Of a DNA stretch of 9,039 nucleotides, positions 6,057 to 9,039 are shown piece after piece (within the stretch, counting starts at the first letter, position 1; every line of letters begins with the position of its first letter). The DNA is taken from assembly GCA_023423675.1 (NCBI GenBank), contig JAFAFD010000098.1:1-9039 (forward strand), in the 5' to 3' direction. Both the position numbers and the translations under genes were made by a program. A model generated the notes under the pieces. It did no database searches, was not told where the DNA came from, and worked only from the letters and a program-made list of their open reading frames with translations. The stretch comes from Pseudomonadota bacterium. Lineage in GTDB: Bacteria; Pseudomonadota; Gammaproteobacteria; Xanthomonadales; Xanthomonadaceae.

Positions 6057-9008
6057 ATGCCAGCGTTGAAACGCGTGCTGGCCCGGCCGCTGCGCGCCAT
6101 CACCTGGGGCGGCATCGCCGTGGGCGTGCTGCTGGCCGTGGTGCTGGCGGTGATGCTGGCCAACGACTACCAGCGCCGGCTGGAAGCCGCGCAGCGGCAG
6201 AGCCGTGCCATGGCCGTGGGCACCGAGCGGCTGCTGGCGATGGAACTGCGCAACCTGGAACGGGCCATGATCGGTATCGGCGCCGATGCCGCGCAGCTGT
6301 TCCGCAGCGTGCCGGCGCAGGCCCCGGCGCTGCTGGATGCGTCCATCGACGGTGTGCTGGGCCGCCACGCGGAACTGCACAGCATCGTCGTGCTCGATAC
6401 CTACGGCCGCGCGCTGACCGCCGGCAAGGGCGACCTGCAGCTGCCGCTGTGGACCGACCCGCAGCGGCGCGGGCAGGGCAGTGCGCTGTACCTCGGCCCG
6501 CCGCAGCAGGTCATCGATGGCAGCTGGGTGGTGCCGCTGGCGCTGCCGATGGCGGGCGACCGCTGGCTGCTGGCGCGGCTGCGCTGCGAGGAGCTGCAAC
6601 GCATTGTCAGTGGCCTGGACGTCGGCCCCCATGGACTGGTGTCGATCAGTGACCGCGATGGTGCCATGCTGGCCCGGGTGCCAGACCCGCAGGCGACGGT
6701 GGGCCATCGCTATCACCTGCCAGGACGCGATCTGCTGGGTCGTGCTGCCGTGGTGGAACTGGGCAGCATCCCCGGCGCGGTAGATGGCATTCCGCGTATT
6801 TCCACCATCAGCACGCTGCAGCACAGCCCGCTGGCGGTGCAGGTCGGGTTGGCCGACGAGGATGTGCTGGCGCCCTGGTGGCCCTACCTGCAGGCAGCAG
6901 TGGCCATTGTGCTGGCCTACATCGCCGTGCTGCTGGTGCTGCTGTACGCGGTGCGCCGCAGCACCCGCAGCCATCAGTCGATGGCCGAGGAACTGCGCAC
7001 CGGCAGTGCCGAACTTGCGTTGGCCAACCAGGTCGGCCGGGTATGCACCTGGCACGTGGACGAAGATGCCGCGCAGTTGCACTGGTCGCCGCTGGCCCGC
7101 GAGATCTTTGACATTCCGGCAGACTCGCTGCCCCTGTCCGACTTCTTTACCCGCGTCCACCGCGAGGACAGTGAGCGACTGCAGCGTGCGTTCGAGCAGT
7201 CGTTCGCCGGCGACGCGGTACTGGACGAGGAATTCCGCCTGGTGCTGCCCGGTGGCCAGGTGCGGTGGGTGGCCGCGCGCGGCCAGCGGGTGGAAGTGGC
7301 CGACCGCCAGCGCCGCATGATCGGCGCGCTGACCGACCAGACCGAGCGCTACCGTGCGCGCGAACAGATGAGTCGTGCAGAGCGCCGCTTCCGCCTGCTG
7401 TTCGACCGCAACCCGGCACCGTTCTGGGTGTTTGATCCGAGCAGCCTGCGTTTCCTTGAAGTCAACGAAGCAGCTGTCGAGCAGTACGGCTACAGCCGCG
7501 AAGAATTCCTGCAGATGAGCATCCTCGACATCCGTCCGCGTGGCGGGTGGGACGAGGTGATGGGTGCCATTGCACGGGCGCGCGTGGATGGGCTGCCGGA
7601 GTCGACGGTGCGCATGCACCGGCGCCGCGATGGCAGCGAGTTCGAGGTGCGTGCGCACCTGTCCATGCTGGATTTCGACGGTCGCACCGCCTGCCTGGTG
7701 CTGGCCGAGGATGTCTGCGAGCGCCTGGCCTACGAGCGCGACCTGGCCTACCGCGCGCGGCACAACCCGGATACCGGCCTGCTGACCGTGCGCGCGCTGA
7801 CCGAGCAGCTGGACGCACAGGAAGGCGCCTACACCATCGCCTACGTGCAGCTGCGCGGCCTGCAGCTGGTGGCCGATACGCTGGGCCGCGAGATCGGCGA
7901 TGCGGTGCTGCAGTCGATGGCCCTGCGCCTGGGCGGGCTGGGCGCGCGCTTCGGCACGCTGGCCTTCCAGCCGGCCGAGGACTTCGTGCTGGCCATCGGT
8001 GGCGAGCACACCGCGCAGCGTGCGCTGGATGACCTGCTGCAGATCGTCTCGGCGCCGATGCGCGGCAAGGATTCGCTGCACCAGTTCGAGCCGCGCATCG
8101 GCGTGGCCGTGCATGCGGTGGGCGATGGCCACAGTGCCGAGCAGGTGATCGGCATGGCCGCGCAGGCTGCGCATGCCGCGCGCGCCGAAGGCAACGTGGT
8201 GGCCTGGTTCGATACCGAGGTGACCACCCGCCTGGCCGACCGACTGCGCCTGGCCGCGCGCATCCATGCCGCCATCGACAACGAATTCCAGCTGTATTTC
8301 CAGCCGATCCGCCATGCCAGCGATGGCAGCCCGGCGGCACTGGAGGCGCTGCTGCGCTGGCCGCAGGCCGACGGCAGTTTCATTCCGCCCAGCGAGTTCA
8401 TCCAGCTGTGCGAGGACACCGGGCTGATCCTGGCGCTGGGGCGCTGGGTGATCCGCGCCGCCGCGCAGGCACAGCGGCGGCTGGTGGATGCCGGGTGGGG
8501 CGAGCTGTCGATCGCGGTGAACGTGTCGGCGGTGCAGTTCTTCAACAGTGACCTGGTGGCCGAGTTCACCCGCGCACAGAAGGAGTTCGGCCTGGCCCGC
8601 GGCGCACTGCACGTGGAGCTGACCGAGAGCAGCCTGATGCGCAAGCCGGCGCAGGCGATGCAGACCATGCAGCGCCTGCACGAGCAGGGCATCTGCGTGT
8701 CGCTGGATGATTTCGGCACCGGCTATTCCAGCATGTCCTACCTGCAGCACCTGCCGCTGGACATCCTGAAGATCGACCGCAGCTTCGTGGCGGATGTGGA
8801 AACCAATCCGCGCAACGCCTCGATCTGCCGCGCACTGCTGTCGCTGGGCCACAGCATGGGGCTGACCATCATCGCCGAGGGCGTGGAAACGCCGGGCCAG
8901 CTGAACTGGCTGGCCGCGCATGGCTGCGACCAGGTGCAGGGTTACCTGCTGGGACGGCCGGCGCCGCTGGAAAAGATCATCGATTCGCTGGATGAAGTGG
9001 TGGTGTGA
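6057..9008 (+). CDS. Membrane sensor c-di-GMP phosphodiesterase: periplasmic domain, PAS-PAS, degenerate GGDEF, EAL
   Basis: A 983-residue inner-membrane protein that probably hydrolyses cyclic di-GMP to pGpG in response to a periplasmic signal. A first TM (15-35) and a second (278-299) bracket a periplasmic domain of about 240 residues, of the size of a double-Cache sensor, though I cannot assign the family. Two PAS domains follow (about 325-432, PAS_3-like, and 442-553). The GGDEF-like domain (about 565-715) is degenerate: the signature is PAEDF (639-643), the metal-binding Asp positions read Q598 and R600, and no inhibitory RxxD is seen, so it should not make c-di-GMP. The EAL domain (about 733-975) is complete: E763-A-L, N822, E854, D884-D885 in DDFGTG, K905, E941 and Q961, matching the residues needed for metal binding and catalysis. 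The likely net effect is lower c-di-GMP, favouring motility over biofilm; this is an inference from the family. It stands alone on its strand. Confidence 0.94.
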   Translation: MPALKRVLARPLRAITWGGIAVGVLLAVVLAVMLANDYQRRLEAAQRQSRAMAVGTERLLAMELRNLERAMIGIGADAAQLFRSVPAQAPALLDASIDGVLGRHAELHSIVVLDTYGRALTAGKGDLQLPLWTDPQRRGQGSALYLGPPQQVIDGSWVVPLALPMAGDRWLLARLRCEELQRIVSGLDVGPHGLVSISDRDGAMLARVPDPQATVGHRYHLPGRDLLGRAAVVELGSIPGAVDGIPRISTISTLQHSPLAVQVGLADEDVLAPWWPYLQAAVAIVLAYIAVLLVLLYAVRRSTRSHQSMAEELRTGSAELALANQVGRVCTWHVDEDAAQLHWSPLAREIFDIPADSLPLSDFFTRVHREDSERLQRAFEQSFAGDAVLDEEFRLVLPGGQVRWVAARGQRVEVADRQRRMIGALTDQTERYRAREQMSRAERRFRLLFDRNPAPFWVFDPSSLRFLEVNEAAVEQYGYSREEFLQMSILDIRPRGGWDEVMGAIARARVDGLPESTVRMHRRRDGSEFEVRAHLSMLDFDGRTACLVLAEDVCERLAYERDLAYRARHNPDTGLLTVRALTEQLDAQEGAYTIAYVQLRGLQLVADTLGREIGDAVLQSMALRLGGLGARFGTLAFQPAEDFVLAIGGEHTAQRALDDLLQIVSAPMRGKDSLHQFEPRIGVAVHAVGDGHSAEQVIGMAAQAAHAARAEGNVVAWFDTEVTTRLADRLRLAARIHAAIDNEFQLYFQPIRHASDGSPAALEALLRWPQADGSFIPPSEFIQLCEDTGLILALGRWVIRAAAQAQRRLVDAGWGELSIAVNVSAVQFFNSDLVAEFTRAQKEFGLARGALHVELTESSLMRKPAQAMQTMQRLHEQGICVSLDDFGTGYSSMSYLQHLPLDILKIDRSFVADVETNPRNASICRALLSLGHSMGLTIIAEGVETPGQLNWLAAHGCDQVQGYLLGRPAPLEKIIDSLDEVVV

Positions 9009-9019
9009 GCGGGAAGATC

Positions 9020-9039
9020 CGCCGGGCATGGCCCGGCGC
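9020..9039 (-). repeat. SMAG-like palindrome cut by the window end
   Basis: A perfect eight-base stem, CGCCGGGC (9020-9027) and GCCCGGCG (9031-9038) with loop ATG, begins 12 bases after the EAL stop. On the minus strand it reads GCGCCGGGC and onward, the body of a common GTAG-CGCCGGGC type of SMAG element. The GTAG head would lie just outside the window. It may also help end the EAL transcript. Confidence 0.6.

Noticed and set aside
3457..6069. An 870-codon open frame on the plus strand, opposite the M13 gene
   Set aside because: It is antisense to a gene with clear domain motifs and a signal peptide, and its translation is low-complexity (rich in G, A, V, R, H, L) with no family features. 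Long antisense frames are expected at this GC content.
5904..6069. A small plus-strand frame from the ATG at 5904
   Set aside because: No ribosome site, Cys/Arg-rich translation without features, and it runs over the start of the EAL gene in another frame.
5541..9029. A 1162-codon open frame on the minus strand, opposite the EAL gene
   Set aside because: It spans an intergenic region and the whole EAL gene in antisense, is rich in H, Q, A, R and G, and has no recognisable domain or good start. The plus-strand gene explains the DNA fully.
1..9039. A multi-gene defence, mobile or biosynthetic system
   Set aside because: The genes are independent units of ordinary core families with uniform codon use. 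No nuclease, toxin-antitoxin, integrase, transposase, phage or CRISPR feature was seen.

Overview
The window looks like chromosomal DNA of a high-GC gammaproteobacterium of the family Xanthomonadaceae, most probably Stenotrophomonas. The best evidence is the set of short palindromes headed by GTAG in the spacers, which match the SMAG (GTAG-type REP) repeats typical of S. maltophilia. The strong G/C third-position bias of all genes and the protein types (LytTR system, lipoprotein M13 peptidase, PAS/EAL protein) agree with this. The genus call is an inference from memory of these repeats, not a database match.

Layout. (1) 1-1608, plus strand: the 3' part of a LytS/AlgZ-type sensor histidine kinase, overlapping by 11 bases a LytTR response regulator; together they form a two-component operon that begins upstream of the window. 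(2) 1615-1646: a 13-bp stem hairpin between convergent genes. (3) 1683-2297, minus strand: a small protein with two membrane segments and no recognised family. (4) 2298-2606: a divergent intergenic region. (5) 2607-3533, plus strand: a DUF2236 / MpaB-type putative heme oxygenase. (6) 3529-3647: a compact block of three SMAG-like palindromes followed by a strong intrinsic terminator that reads on the minus strand. (7) 3658-5769, minus strand: an M13 (neprilysin/PepO-like) zinc metallopeptidase made as a lipoprotein. (8) 5770-6056: a second divergent intergenic region. (9) 6057-9008, plus strand: a membrane-bound sensor with a periplasmic domain, two PAS domains, a degenerate GGDEF domain and a complete EAL domain, probably a c-di-GMP phosphodiesterase. 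(10) 9020-9039: another SMAG-like palindrome cut by the window end.

The genes do not form one pathway. Two are signalling units (the LytS/LytTR pair and the c-di-GMP enzyme), one is an envelope peptidase, one a putative oxygenase and one an unknown membrane protein. Apart from the kinase/regulator pair, each has its own transcription unit, set off by convergent terminators or divergent spacers. I found no phage, IS element, CRISPR array, tRNA, rRNA or defence system. The least ordinary parts are the SMAG block whose first, decayed unit contains the stop codon of the oxygenase gene, the catalytically dead-looking GGDEF domain beside an intact EAL domain, and the uncharacterised two-TM protein.
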